From: Pneumocystis sp. 'macacae' | Taxonomy: Eukaryota > Ascomycota > Pneumocystomycetes > Pneumocystales > Pneumocystaceae | Reading direction: 5' to 3' | Assembly: GCA_018127085.1 (NCBI GenBank) | Contig: CM030733.1 | Coordinates: forward strand, 372,001 to 436,000 | DNA: 64,000 nucleotides | Shown here: positions 1 through 13,427 of the stretch, piece by piece | How the letters are laid out: every line of letters starts with the position of its first letter | How positions within the stretch are numbered: position 1 is the stretch's first letter | Notes under the pieces: model-generated | What the model was told of the DNA's origin: nothing | The model's input: only the letters and a program-made list of their open reading frames with translations | Databases searched by the model: none | Made by a program: the position numbers and the translations under genes

Positions 1-996
1 TTTTAAAGATACTTATTATTTTTTAATATATATTTATTTATAAAATAATAGATTTTCAAATCGTTTAATTTAGTCTTATTATTCTAAAAGTATATATATC
101 TTTTAAATATAAATATATAAATTTATTTTTAATAATCATTCTTATTGAAATGTAATACATTTTATGCGAATCTAAACAATTTCATATTAAAAATTTTTAT
201 AAAATTCTTAAAATTCAAAAATACAAATTTTTATATTTTTAATAAAAAAATCCAAGAATTTAACCAGTAAATGTAAATATAATATAAAGAATTTTATTTA
301 TTTTAATTATTACAATGAAAATGTTTTCTTATTAAATATATAATTTTAATTCATAAAAAATGTCATCCGATAATGTTCGATAAAAGATTTTATAAAAATA
401 TTAATTACATAAAAAATTAATATAAAGTAAAAGTAGCCCAAAATACATGTCTTTTTATTATATAGCATTTGAATTTAGAAACAAGTATAATTTTTATTTT
501 TAAAAATATTTAATTTCTAATAAATATAATTTTAATCTATATATTTTAAACCCTTTAAATATTTATAAAATACCCCATAAATCCTTTTCATAAAATTCTT
601 AAAAACAATAACATTTGAATTTTCTTTCAAAAAACCTGTTTATGCTTTTAATACAATATTATTTAATCAGTTTATCTAATACTATTCCCAATTATGTTTC
701 AGATTTTCAAATTTTTAAATTCATTTTTTCAATTTTTTTTCAAAAACATGTTTAAAATCATTTTTATTATTTTGTTATCAAAATATCAGTAATAAATTTA
801 AATATATTTTTAAAAAGATATTTTTTTATTGAACATAGTAAAATTACATTTGTTATCAAAACGCTCAAAATTTTAATTAGCGTTTATTTAATTTCCGAAA
901 AAATATTAAAGAATTTGTAAGTTTATATTAAGTATATTAATAACTTTTATAATTAATATCCATAAGTGTTCTTATTATTTCGTCTTAAAAGACGGA
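1..996. other. AT-rich spacer, no gene recognised
   Basis: Very AT-rich sequence with many A and T runs. I found no open frame with a recognisable motif. The last part is presumably the promoter and 5' leader of the M16 peptidase that starts at 997. Confidence 0.6.
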
Positions 997-3900
997 ATGA
1001 GACTAATTTTTTCATTATTTGTCTCACTTTTACATATAGCACAATATGGAAAACCTTTTAAACTTCACGACTTTGATAAACCAGCTAAAAATTCGAATAT
1101 AAACTCTCCTAGTTCCTCTGTAAAAGTTCTTCAGGAAGACTTTATAAAAGCACACGTAGATAGAGCTAGTTATAGACTTATTAGGTTAGAGAAGAATGGT
1201 ATAGAAATATTACTTGTCAGTGACCCCAATTCAAATAAAGCGGGTGCGTCTGTAAATGTAGGAGCAGGTAGTTTGCATGATCCTGTAGGGTCCTTTGTTT
1301 TTTTGATTTATAAGGAATCTTATAGCGTTTTAGGAAAATTTTCCAGGAATAGCTCATTTTTGTGAACATTTGGTTTTTCTGGGTACAGAAAAAGTATTTA
1401 TAATTTTTTCTTTTTTTCTACATCTAAAACATCTAGTATCCGATCGAAAATGATTATGAATCTTACATTTCTACACATGGCGGTTTTTATAATGCATTTA
1501 CGGAATTAACAAACACAAATTATTTTTTTGAGATTGATGCGGATTTTTTGTATGGAGCTTTAGATAGACTTGCTCAATTTTTCTATGCGCCTTTATTTTT
1601 GGAAGATTCAGTAAGGCGCGAGTCTTATGCTGTTGATTCAGGTAATTTTTTAATAGCTTTTATTTATAAAATTCATAATTTATAGAACACAAAAAAAATC
1701 TTAGATCTGATGATTGGGCTAGACATGAAGTTCAAAAACTAACATATAACAAGACGCATCCAATTATAAAATTTTCCACGGGTACTCTTCAAACATTAAA
1801 TACAGACCCTAAAAGTAAAGGGAAGAATATTACAGATGAAGTTCGTACTTTTTTTCAAAAATATTATGTTTCTCGTAGTATGAAAGCAGCAGTTTATGGA
1901 AAAGGTCTGAGTTTGAATATGTCGTTTATTTTTTAAACTTTTATATAGAATCACTTGATGAGCTTCAACGAATTTCAGTAGAGATATTTTCTCAAATCCC
2001 AAATAAAGAAGAAGTTTCTGAGTTTAAAAGTAGTCCGTTGGATGGAAAACTTGGGGTAAATTAATTTTTTTATTTATATAGAGTATTTATTCGTCAGACT
2101 TATTTTTTATATCGACAGATATCTGGCGGCAATCAATTGTATTTAGAGTTTCCTATACCAAATCAACTTCCTTTATACAAATCACATCCTCTTTCTTATT
2201 TGCGCTATATTTTAAGTTAATTTGTACCAATTTTATTTTTATTTTTAATAATATTATTAGCTTTCGAAGGACAAAACTCGCCTCTTAAATATTTAAGGAT
2301 TAACAATTATGCTAGATCTATCCGGTAAAATCATTTTTCTATTATAATCATTTTAATATTTTTATAGTCTTGAATATATACATATACATGAAGGAGCTGA
2401 TATTTTAACGGTTATACTTGACCTTGATTCCAATCAGGCTTGTACATTTCCTTTATAGTTTTATATATTCAATTTAACTTTTTTTAGTAAAATATGAAAA
2501 TACAATTAAAGCATTTTTTGAATGTATAAATTATTATAAAGGTTTTTTTTCATTTTAAATAATAATATAATATTAAAGTATACTAGGAATTGGGCCAAAA
2601 AGAGAAGTTGTAGAAGAATTAATAACTACTCAGAACATGAATTTCAATTATAGACTAGAAGGAACTATTTCTGATTATCTTTTGGAGTTAACTGTAGCTA
2701 TGAAAAATAAACATATTTCTTATGAGCACCTATTAAGTTCAACTATTCTAAAAGAATATAATGAAAGTGATATTACAAATTTGCTCAATGCATTAACACC
2801 ATTGAACTTTCGGGCTTCTTTAGGTCTAAAATCAGATACTATAAATTTTAATCAAACAGAACCTTATTATGGAACAAAATATTTAGAATCCACCCTTAAT
2901 GTTACATTTCTGGGGGTTGTATAATATTTATTATTGTTGTTATTGATTTCAATAGACGCTTCAAAATGTCAAACCTGAGGAAAAAGTAAAATTAGGTTTC
3001 CCTCAAAATACATATGTTTCCAGACTTCCGAACATTACTATGGAAAAATTGGATGATGTGATCTATATGATTTTTTATTTTATTTTATAATACTTATTAG
3101 CCTCCAATCCGACCTGTACTTTATAGAGAATCAGAACTTTCTTCTCTTTGGTATGTTTATGGTAGTTATTTTCATGCTCCACGTGGAACTATTACTGTTC
3201 TTTTTAGAAAGTAATATTTATAAAAATAATTAGAATAAGTCTTATTTTATTTAGTCCGATGCCTCATTTATCTCCTTCTGAGAATGTTAAGCTTGAGTAT
3301 ATATTTAAATAATGTCTCTTTATCTTATGAACATAGTTTTATTGTCACATACCTTCGTTATGTTTTAGAAGCAGAATCTTATTATTCTTCTATGGCTGGC
3401 ACTGAATTTTATTTTGATTCTCTATATCATGGATTAGTCATGAAAATAGATGGTTATACTGATAAAATTATGGAAATTTTTGATACTCTTATGAAAACAA
3501 TTCATAGGCTTTCTATTCATTATCATGATTTTTATGGACTTAGAGATGATCTTATTTATAAGTATTTATCTAGTTCTTTTTTAAGACCGTTTGAGCGTAT
3601 AAAAGTTGAATCAAAAAGAACTTTTATGGTAACATATCGAAATCCTAAAGAATTGGCACATGAAGCACATCGTAACTATTGTTTTCTATAAAATACTAAG
3701 GCTTCTAATTTTGTATTTAGATACTGAGTCAGATGAACTTAATGCATTTATTTATGATTTTTTCACTAATCTTCATATTGATATTCTAGTAACAGGAAAT
3801 ATTCCACCAGAAGTAAGTTATATTTTAAGGAATATTTGTTAAGTATATAGGATGTATTGCATATTTCTTATATGGCTGAAGCAGTGTTTGAAACGCGTTA

Positions 3901-5028
3901 CATATTGCCATCTGAATTTATTAATGCACGTGCAATAACACTAGAAAATGGTTTGTGAATCTTATTTAAATTGTTTTTAATAAGGTATTAGATTCCAAAT
4001 ATTTCCGTCTATTCAATGTAACAGATCCAAAAGATCCAAATTCAGCGATTCATTATTATTGTGAAGTTACAGATATAACAGAAACAAAAGAAATTTCAGC
4101 ACTTAATGTATTATCTCGTATTATGAATCAGCCTGTGTTTGATGTTTTAAGGACAAAAGAGCAATTAGGTTATTTAGTACGTAGCTCTTATGTTCAATGG
4201 GCAGCTGTTGCTGGGTATTTTTATAATTCTGTTTATAGTATATTGCTTAAAATAGAAGATTTCAAATTATGGTTCAAAGCGAGAGACAACCACATGTTTT
4301 AGAAAGTCGAATTAACGATTTTCTTAAGAATTTCTTAAAATATTTGGATAATTTAACTGATGAAGAAATTTCTCACCATGTTAATTCAATTCTGAATTCA
4401 CAGAAAAATAAACCCAGAAACATGTTGGAAGAAGCGAAAAAAATGTGGAGTAAGATATATCATCGCACCTATGATTTTGATACTTGTAAATTTCCTTTTT
4501 TTATTATCTTTATTTACTATTTCTATAGACAATGAAACTGTTAAAAATTACAAATTTTTAAAAAAAAATGATCTGGTAGATTTATTCAAAAGAACACTTT
4601 ACTATGATTCTAAAGTACAGCGAAAAAAATTTTCTCAACATGTATCTTCTTTTCTTGCTAGAGACATCTTTAATGTTAATGATATACCTTTTGATAAGCT
4701 TTATAGTTATCTTAGTCAAATAGGTGTTTCAGTTCCAAATCAGCAGCTTAAAGAAATCTTTTTAGTTTCTCATGATACAACAACTTTTATAGAAAAACTA
4801 GCAGACTATATGGTTAAGAATAATAGTATAAATGGAAATTCAGAGGACAAAAAAAAGCAATATTCTACTGGGATATATACCTATCTTACAAGTGAGTACT
4901 CTTCACAGAAAAAAATCTTTGAGGAGCAGCTTGGTAAATTAATTGATGATATAACTGAATTTAAAACTAAATCAACTTTATCTCGAGCGCTCTTTTCTCC
5001 TCTATTAGTGAAATCTAAGTCAAAATAA
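997..5028 (+). CDS. Insulinase-like M16 zinc metallopeptidase (copy 1), secreted type
   Basis: Multi-exon gene for an M16A peptidase of the insulin-degrading enzyme/Ste23 family. Exon 1 is 997-1284 and encodes a hydrophobic N-terminus like a signal peptide (MRLIFSLFVSLLHIAQ). Intron 1 is 1285-1333. Exon 2 brings in DPENFPGIAHFCEH, whose HFCEH at 1355-1369 is the inverted HxxEH zinc site. Exon 3 starts near 1437 and carries HGG and, later, RESYAVDSEH, which supplies the expected downstream glutamate ligand. Later exons match the family through the EEL, YGTKY, RTKEQLGY (near 4148-4172) and C-terminal regions. The reading frame can be followed to TAA at 5028 through about a dozen short introns with no required frameshift, so the gene looks intact. 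Family knowledge: IDE/Ste23 enzymes cleave small peptides in a closed chamber and usually lack a signal peptide. The secretory N-terminus is therefore notable. A paralogue lies at 38135-42166 on the other strand. Some internal junctions are uncertain (for example near 2060-2130). Confidence 0.9.
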
Positions 5029-8000
5029 GTATACATTTTAGACATTTTTTCTTTTATTTTTAACAATCATTTATATTTCTTAAGAAATTATATCCTAGCC
5101 TAAGAAAATTCACGTTTTTAATCTTTCTAATTTAAAATCTTTTAGTCTTTATTTATCGTTTTTAATTGCCATTCTTTTACATTATTATTCCATTGTTTAC
5201 TCCACTTTTATTTGCAAGACTTTTAGGTTACATTTATCTGCTTGAATAAGAATTTGAAACTCTTAAAAATTATGAAACTAATAATTTCTTAAAAAAATTT
5301 AAACAATTAAATGAAACATCTTTTAATAATGAATTCATTATAAAATAAATGTCTAATACAAAATAAAAACATAATACGGTTAATAAATACACTTTAATTT
5401 TACGTCTGTATTTTAAAAATAAATCTAAATTACTTAAGCTGAATTTGCCCCTAATATTAGTATTGTATTTAAAACACTATTAGATTAAATATACAGAATA
5501 ATAATAATAAAAAATTACATCTCTTGATTATAAATCTAGAAATAAACTTCAAAAAAAATTAAATAGAAAAATAAAAATACAATGTATTAAAATATACATC
5601 ACTACTAGCAAAGCAAAGAAATCAAACAGTTCTTATGAGAAGGAAAGTAGAATATAAAAACTTAAAAAATAAAATTAAGATTACTAAAAAATATAATAAT
5701 TTTTAGACAAAATTAACAAATGCATTAGAAAATCCATCAAGTAATAAATTATACAAAAATAAATAAAATAACTTTTTAAAAATATTTTCCAGTTCTTGAA
5801 AATACGTATAAACTTTATTAAATATCGACTAATAAAAATTATTTTTTACATTAGAAGAAAAAAGTTAAATTTAAAAATATTAAAAAATACTATAAAGTAA
5901 TAAAAGTAATAAATTAAGGAAATATTTTGATTTAATAAGACATACAAAATATTTCTGAAAATAAGTAAAAAACTATAAATATCTTAGAATAACAATTTAA
6001 ATAATGATCCATATAGACCAAAAAATATTAATACACAAAATTGAATTTTTTGTTTAATCGAAATTATTTTTTTATAATTCAAATTTATTAAAATTTAAAA
6101 AAATCATAAATTAAAAAATATAAAATAATCTTAGTTATATAAACATCATTAAATTCATAAATTATTGTTATTATTAAATCTATCTATTATTAAAATTTAG
6201 ATAAAATAAAAAAGTAATTTAGAAAATAAATTTAAACACTTTAAAGATAAAACTTTGGAAAATCTATAATTGATAACACGACTGGAAATGAGGGAAAATT
6301 GAAGATTAAAAAACTAACTATATTATGTATTCTTTTTTAAAAATTAAAAATAGATAATTCTTTTTATAAATTTAAGAATTATCAGTTAGTAAAGATTGCC
6401 GATTAACGACAAAAATTAGATAAAGTATGGTCAATAATCTTTATAATATTGAAATTAAAATTCCCCTGAAAAATAGAAAATGCGGAATAAACATATTGTG
6501 AAAAGTACAGATTTGAAAATGATTTCCTAAAAAAGTGTATAGACCACTTTATTCTTTAGATGAAGAACAATTTAAGGTATCAAAAAAAAATAAATTTTAA
6601 AACACCTAAAAACTAGCTCAACAAATTGCTTTTACATAGAAATAAAGTTTTTGAGGATATAATTGCAACATGAGTTAAAATTTTATAAATGAAATAATGA
6701 ACAAATAAGCATGTAACAAGTAGTATAGGTATGGAATAAACAAAAGTATATTTAGAAATTTTTATGAAAATACAACTAAAATTTAAACATTTATCATAAA
6801 ATAATACAAATATTAACGTTATCTAAACAAAAATCAAACTTTTTATAGAATAAAAAAATCTTAAGAACATTATAAAACCAAGATTAATATCTAGGTTCTA
6901 CAATTATAGATTGAGTTTGTAGTTATATTCACAATATCCTTATATATATCAGAAAATTAAAAAGTATAACACTAGATTTATATTACATATATCCATATTA
7001 AGATCAATGGTAAAAAAGTTATAAAAGATGTTTAAAAACAAATATCTGTTTATAACAATTTTAAGTTACAAATCTATACTAAAGATAAAAGATAATTTGA
7101 ATTTTTAAAAAACAGTAGAAAATTTGATAATAAAATAAATAAATAAAATAAATTGTAAAATAATAATATTTTTATATCTATAAATTTAATAAAATGCAAA
7201 AAAAGATTTTTTCATTAAATACAATGAACAAAATCATAATATTGTAAAAATTACATAATAATTATTTGAGGTAAAACTTGCCGGATTAGTAAATATATTT
7301 TAAACAGGCAAGCATACTTTAACTATTATAAATAAAAAAATTAAAAGCATATTACATTTAAGAATTATGAATAGAGATACTAGAAATACATAAAATATGA
7401 GGTAGTATAAAATCAATTATAACCTTTAAATCAGATTTAATATTAAGTTTAAATTAGATAACTTTCTATTTAAAATATATAAAAAGGAAGGATTTTTACT
7501 AGAACAGTAAATGTAAATCAATATGAAGAAACAAAAACCGTAAAATATATTTTTAATAAAATGATATTTTAAATTTTATTTTAAAAATAACTTTATACAA
7601 TTATCTAAACTCATCATAGTATCTTCATTAAAAAATTAAAGCATCCAAGTATAATACAAAATAATACATATTTACATATTTATTGCATATTCATTATTTG
7701 CTATCATTTATTGATTTAAAAATGATTTTCTCGAGGTTTTTCACTTAAATATGAAATGCTTTTTACTAATTTTTATTTTTATCATTATATATAAAAGTAC
7801 ATGTACTAACTACTTTTTTTTAAGATAGTACACGATTTATCGAAAAATATTGGCATTTTATTTTAATTCTTCTTATTTAATTTTTTTTTAAAATTTATCT
7901 AAAGATTTACTCTAGACCTATTATAAGAACCCTTATAAAATCAATTGTCAAATTTATCATATTCGGCTTATCATTGAATTTAATAGGATAAAAGACCCTT

Positions 8001-8279
8001 AAAAAATAATAAAGCATACATTCTACGTTAAAGGAATTTTGTTTAGTGAAACAAAAATGCGGTAATATCATAAATAAAATTGAAACTAAGATAAATGATA
8101 TTATAAAAATGAATGGAAATTTAACATATAAAGTTCTTTTAAGAGTTTTTAATGGGAAATTAAGAGATAAAAATGTATGTAAAGCGAAGATTAAAGAACT
8201 TAAAGTTAAATAAAAATTATTATTTATTATCATATTGTTCCTATCAAGAACATACATGTTGTATTCTTATTAAGATAAC
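5029..8279. other. AT-rich spacer with no recognisable gene
   Basis: About 3.2 kb of AT-rich, stop-dense sequence. At 7752 an ATG opens a short hydrophobic run (MKCFLLIFIFIIIYKST) that resembles a decayed Msg signal-peptide exon and sits upstream of the Msg remnant starting near 8.28 kb. The resemblance is weak. Nothing else could be assigned. Confidence 0.5.
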
Positions 8280-10420
8280 AAAAGACAATTGTTAAAGTAT
8301 TAAGGGCTTTAAAAATATGTTTGAAAGTGCTTCTATATCGGAAAAAATGTTATTTTCGCTTACTAAACTCTGAAAGAGGTATCCAAAACTATAAAGATCT
8401 TAAAAATAATATGAAATGCAAAATATTCTTGCCTTTTTTTTCTTTCAAGTCATTCTTTTAACTCAAAATTTCCACTTATATTGTAAGAAAAAATAGGTTA
8501 TGAATAGTTTTGTATAAAAGTACTAAACTTTGTCATTTTTTTCAGAAAATCTTTATTAATAAAACTCATTTTTCACTATTTTTTGTTTATTATGATAAAA
8601 ATGCTATAGAAATGTTATATAATATTAAAAAATGTATTGCTTCTCTAGAGAAATGTACTTCTTTTAAATATTTAATATGGGAATAGACTCTGCAATACAA
8701 AGGACATAGAAGAAGTATACGCTCAATTAAATAATAAGCTACTAAAAGAATTTAAATTTTTCAATTCAAATCTTTGTAAATTCAATGAAACAATGATACG
8801 CCTCAAAATGTTATTATACAAATTCAAATTGTAATGATATTATTTTCGATCTCTGTAATAATGTGAAATAAGTATATTATAAATTAGTATTTTGCAAATC
8901 AACATATAAAATATTAAGAGGTGTTGTTTAATTTACTTGATAATTTATATTCAGACTTAAATACGCAATTAAATTAATAGAAAACTACCAAACAGCTAGA
9001 TATAACAATATACTTATATTTCTGATGTCTAAAATTAGGAAAATATGAAAAGTATTTATAGAGTACAAAAAATCTCTATCTACAGTATATTTTAAATAAA
9101 ATAACTGATTATCCGTGAAAAAAAGATTATGTCATTTTGGAAGAAAAATACAAAGATCTAGCAAAAGATTTTAATGAATACAGTACCCCTTGTAATACAC
9201 TAATAAAGCGTTCTACTTATTTAAAGAATATGGAAGAACTACAAAAGGTTTTATTAGGTAAAAATATAGATATTTTAGTAAATATTAATAATTGTGCAAC
9301 ACACTTGAACATGAAATGTTATCAATAACTTAACTTAAAAGAAAAACAAATCTGTTTACTCTTATTTTCAGAGAAATATAGTGATATGCTTATAGAAAAC
9401 TGTCCTTGTAAATTAAAACAAAGTGACGATAACATAAGCGAACTTCATTTGAAGCTCAAAGATTTCAGAGTATTTTGTGAAAATCCTTACTGAAAGTTTT
9501 CATGTGTAATAGTATAAAGAATTTTTAATAGAAAAAAATACATGTCTTAGATGATTAAATAACTATTGCACAAATTTGATATAATCCAACGAAATTCTTA
9601 GACTTATTTCGAAAATATAAGATGAAATAAAAAGCAAAACTTGCAATAAGTTTATAACTTGGACAAAAAGATTCTTTGCATTTTAAGCTGAATAAAGTAA
9701 CTAAGGATTTAAAGAATGAACCAGATAAATTCAAAAAAACTGAAGAATTAGCCAAAAAGTTCTCAATAACTTGAATTTATTCTTAATTCCTAAACAACAT
9801 ACAAAAAACAAAATCGTCATTTAATATATATAGTAATTTTACAGCTTATATTAAAAGCATCTATTTAATAAAGATCCTAGATATACAAACACCAATTCAT
9901 CATGAATTAGCATTGGATTTGGTGTTATTGTTTTTAGAACTGTATTTAGAAGGCTAAAGCTGATAATGATCGTTTTATTTACTAATGCATCTTCAAAAAT
10001 GATTTTTCTAGCTTTAAATTTAGCAAAATATGTGAATCTTGTAAGGAACTTGTGTTATTTAAAGTAGTATTTCTACCAACATCTCGTTGAAAACAACAGT
10101 CAGACATTATAAAGTATCCGTTTAGTGACTAGCATGATAGTAACAATTGATGAAGAATACACACTTTATAGAAAGATTCATACAAAAATTAACTGAATAG
10201 TAATTGAATCAATATCTACAGAAACAAAATAGCTATCTCGTAAAAATAAAAAATGTGAGTCCATTCCATGCACAACATAAAAAGAAACACAAAAAGAGGT
10301 GTTTGAGGATGGAGATAGAAGAGATAAAGATCTAATACTGAATAGTAAAATAAAAATGTTTGGATTGAAAGTGACAATTTTTTTTATATTTGTTAATAGA
10401 AGTTATTGTTCTGATTTAGA
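8280..10420 (+). pseudogene. Decayed Msg gene (remnant A)
   Basis: Scattered stops and frameshifts, but several stretches align in order to the intact Msg gene at 18231-21389. Near 8690-8790 the remnant reads LCNTKDIEEVYAQLNN, against LCNETDHVQVCEEINN in the intact gene. Near 8800-8870 it keeps a CYY...C...LC spacing. 9137-9328 is open for 63 codons and matches the CENLSKDFEELNAPCSTLRRNC segment, with several cysteines lost. Near 10250-10390 it keeps KKCESIPCTT and KIKMFGLKV, equivalent to the intact KCKPVPCTT and TKIFGLTV near the GPI-signal end. This is a full-length gene in advanced decay, transcribed rightward when alive. It cannot encode a product now. Confidence 0.85.
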
Positions 10421-11289
10421 TGAAAATGATAATCATTTATACTGAATCATAAAACAAAAAGGTGCAAAAGATGTATATTTTAGAAATATAAGAGATTTAG
10501 AAGGGAATTTAACGAAAATACCTAATTGAATATCTATTATAAAAGCATAGAAATATCTAATAACACTTGAGCTTAAAATATGATTCTAAAAAACCAAAAA
10601 CCATTATACTAAAAAAATGAATTTAAAAAAACTTCATAAAAAGACAAAGCAAAAAAACTATTCACATTGAATTTACAAAAAGAATATTCTACATACATCC
10701 TATATGAATTTATATTGCTCTATGGGGTATTCAGATAAATACTATTTGAAACGAAAATACTGGAGATTTTAAAATTAAACAAATTGTAGCAGCTTATTTT
10801 ATTTTTATTGATATTCTAACACTGAATTTAACATAAAATAAAATCACAGTGCACAAAACAATAATTTTAAAAAGCTAAATAAAAATTAAAGAATAATCCA
10901 TAAATATAATTATTTCTAAATCTATCATGATATTGTTATTTGAAATAAAGTAGGCTGTAAATTAGATTTAATATTGTATTTTTTTGTATTATAATCTAAA
11001 ATAAGAATAGACTGAAAACAATTTAACTATTCAATAAGTGAAATTGATCTGAGGTTGTTTGTTAATGTATGATAATATAGATATAGATATTTTTTTTAAA
11101 TCACATTATCATTCCTTAATCATGACTGAATCTTAATATTCTGGTATATGTCCTCATTAATGACACATTATGGTAATGTAGGTGCCAAGTGTTGTATATT
11201 TTCTACTAATCATGGTTATTATAAGTGTTTATTTTTTATCCTAAATTATTAATGTGATAAAACTAAATTTGATGACAAAATGCTATTGT

Positions 11290-11450
11290 TTTAAAAGTAT
11301 TTATTCTGAATAGAAATCTATGTGATGCTTTAAATGCTTTATGTTATAACCGGAATAATGAAAAATACTGTTTAGACAATTTATGGAACTGCGTAGCAAA
11401 CTATGTTATTAAAAGGTGTTATGCTTTTGATTTTTTGTTTAACGAATTGT
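11290..11450 (+). pseudogene. Small Msg fragment (remnant B)
   Basis: One frame reads LCDALNALCYNRNNEKYC and continues to a NCVANYVIKRCYAFDFL stretch before stops. The regular cysteine spacing, with leucines between, is like the N-terminal third of Msg proteins. No other part of a gene is recognisable around it. The match is by composition and spacing, so confidence is modest. Confidence 0.45.
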
Positions 11451-12900
11451 AGTAATAGACTATATAAATATATTTTAGATATATGCAGTAAATTAAAGTT
11501 TGCAAGTAAAATATTTTCTAAAGAGCGTTTGCATTCTAATAACATTTCTAAAGGCTTTATTGTAACTACAAATATAGTTATAGTAATTTACTACACGGTT
11601 CGTTGAAAGAGTAAGAATAAAAGATTTTAAGATAATCTATATTAGATTAGTAATTGCATTGTATTATTTAATACTTTTAAAGATTCTAGACCTATATATA
11701 GAGCCATATGAAGAGTTTTATTCTCGAAATGATTTTTAATATAATTTCAAAAATCAGAACCTAGAATCTTTAACCTATTAAACTGGGAATTCTAAAATTA
11801 AACTAATTTCATAATTGAATTTTAAATTATACCCTTTAAATGAAATTTAATCCACCTTATTACTTTCAGTAAAATATAAGATCTTGACTTTAACAATAGT
11901 ATTAAAAAATGTTAATCATTTTTTTATTTTTTATTTAGTGATTCAAAAAATATATTCTTTAGAAATACATTAATAGAATATGAATATTAAAAATAGTCAT
12001 GTTATCAGAAACAATAAATATACGATTTTACCATTAAAAATAAACCAAATCTCAAATATATTTTTATCATTGAATTATATGAAATGCTATCTTTTATGAT
12101 GAGCATGATTTACTAGATAATAGAAATAATTTTATCTCGATAGATTAACCAGATTATTATTACATGGTTTACATTACGTTTTGTCTATATTAAAATGCAT
12201 ACACTTTAATTCTAGGAAAACTTCTTAAATACACACACAAATATCTATATAGCTATTTCTAAAAATATATTTAAAATATTTAAAACAATAGTTTATAAAA
12301 TAGAATAGTCTATATTATGACAATGCTTAGAATCTTGACTATAAAAAGTTAAAGATAATGAAATATAAAATATCTTATAAAAAAATTTAAGAAAATACAA
12401 ACTAAAAATCTTTAATCATAAAAATAAATATTTAAGAAATATTTTTAAACTTATAAAATCATAAATATTTTTAACAAAATTATGAAATGTTTATTTTTAA
12501 AGGAAAAGTCTCAGATAATATCATAAAACTAAAAAAATTGAGTAAGTTTTATAAGATAAAAACTTGATTTTTTGAGAATTTGAAAATTTTAAAAAACAAA
12601 AATTTAGAATGAAAATTAAAGAATTTCTTAAAAATAATGAAAAAATGTTCCAAAGTATATGAATACTGAAAATATAGAAAAAACTTATATTAAACAGTTA
12701 AAAAAGAATAGAAATTTCAAAATCAAAACTTAACGGAAGCATACGAAGATATCGATAAATTTCAAAAAGAGTAATTGTTACAGTCTAAATGTTTTTATAA
12801 TTTGAACTATGCCAAGAAAGATCAAAAAATATTTTAAAAAATAAAAGTATAACATACCTTCAAACTCGGATTTCAGCTCAATAAAACCAAATATAAAAAA

Positions 12901-12990
12901 TAAATAAAAACAATAAATAAATAAATGTATGAAATGATTTTAAATAAAAACAATAAATAAATAAATGTATGAAATGATTTTAAATAAAAC
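12901..12990. repeat. 40-bp direct tandem repeat, two copies plus a partial third
   Basis: 12901-12940 is repeated exactly at 12941-12980, and the first 9 bases start a third copy. The unit is AT-rich and contains AACAATAAATAAATAAATG. It lies about 430 bases upstream of the intact Msg start codon. It resembles the AATAAATA-type sequence found just upstream of other Msg start codons in the window, so it may derive from such a leader. Confidence 0.9.
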
Positions 12991-13394
12991 ATAAATAATC
13001 AAAATCTTACTATATTTTTAAAACATTTTACAAAATCTGATAAAGCTAAATTTAAAAAATATAAAAATTATGATATGTATATTTGTAAAAATACAATAAA
13101 ATATGCAGAATAGTAATAATAAAAACAACAAAGCGTCAAATTATAAAAATATTAGATAATAAATTACGTTATTTTGAATTTTTACTATATTTTAAAAATT
13201 ATTTTTTATAAAAATTTATATATTTAAAAACAAAAACTTAATGAAAAATCAAAAAATCTAAATCTAATATAAAATAATATTTATCTATTTATTTATTAAA
13301 CGTGTATTATTAACTACGTGTGTTATCGTTTATCATTTGAAAACTTTTTTCGATATTTTCGATCTCAAATATGAAACATTCTCTATGAAGATTG

Positions 13395-13427
13395 TTATTT
13401 ATTGTCATTATAAATGAAAGTATTTGT
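13395..13427 (+). promoter_or_regulatory. Msg 5' block shared with the facing gene
   Basis: These 33 bases (19 upstream of the ATG and 14 into the signal-peptide exon) are identical to 21376-21408 on the minus strand. The block includes TTATTTATTGTCATTATAA followed by the start codon. Identity upstream of the ATG is greater than in much of the downstream coding sequence. It could be a leader or promoter-proximal element, or the edge of a recombination tract. Function is inferred only from conservation. Confidence 0.6.

Larger units (their letters stand above)
10421..13394. other. AT-rich spacer holding Msg debris and a 40-bp tandem duplication
   Basis: Stop-dense, AT-rich DNA between Msg remnant A and the intact Msg gene at 13414. 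It contains the short cysteine-bearing remnant at 11290-11450 and the repeat at 12901-12990, annotated separately. The final few hundred bases must include the promoter of the 13414 gene, but I recognise no further element than the 5' block that begins at 13395. Confidence 0.5.

Noticed and set aside
7907..8257. Minus-strand open frame of 116 codons
   Set aside because: Hydrophobic, AT-derived composition, no motif, and located in decayed Msg surroundings.
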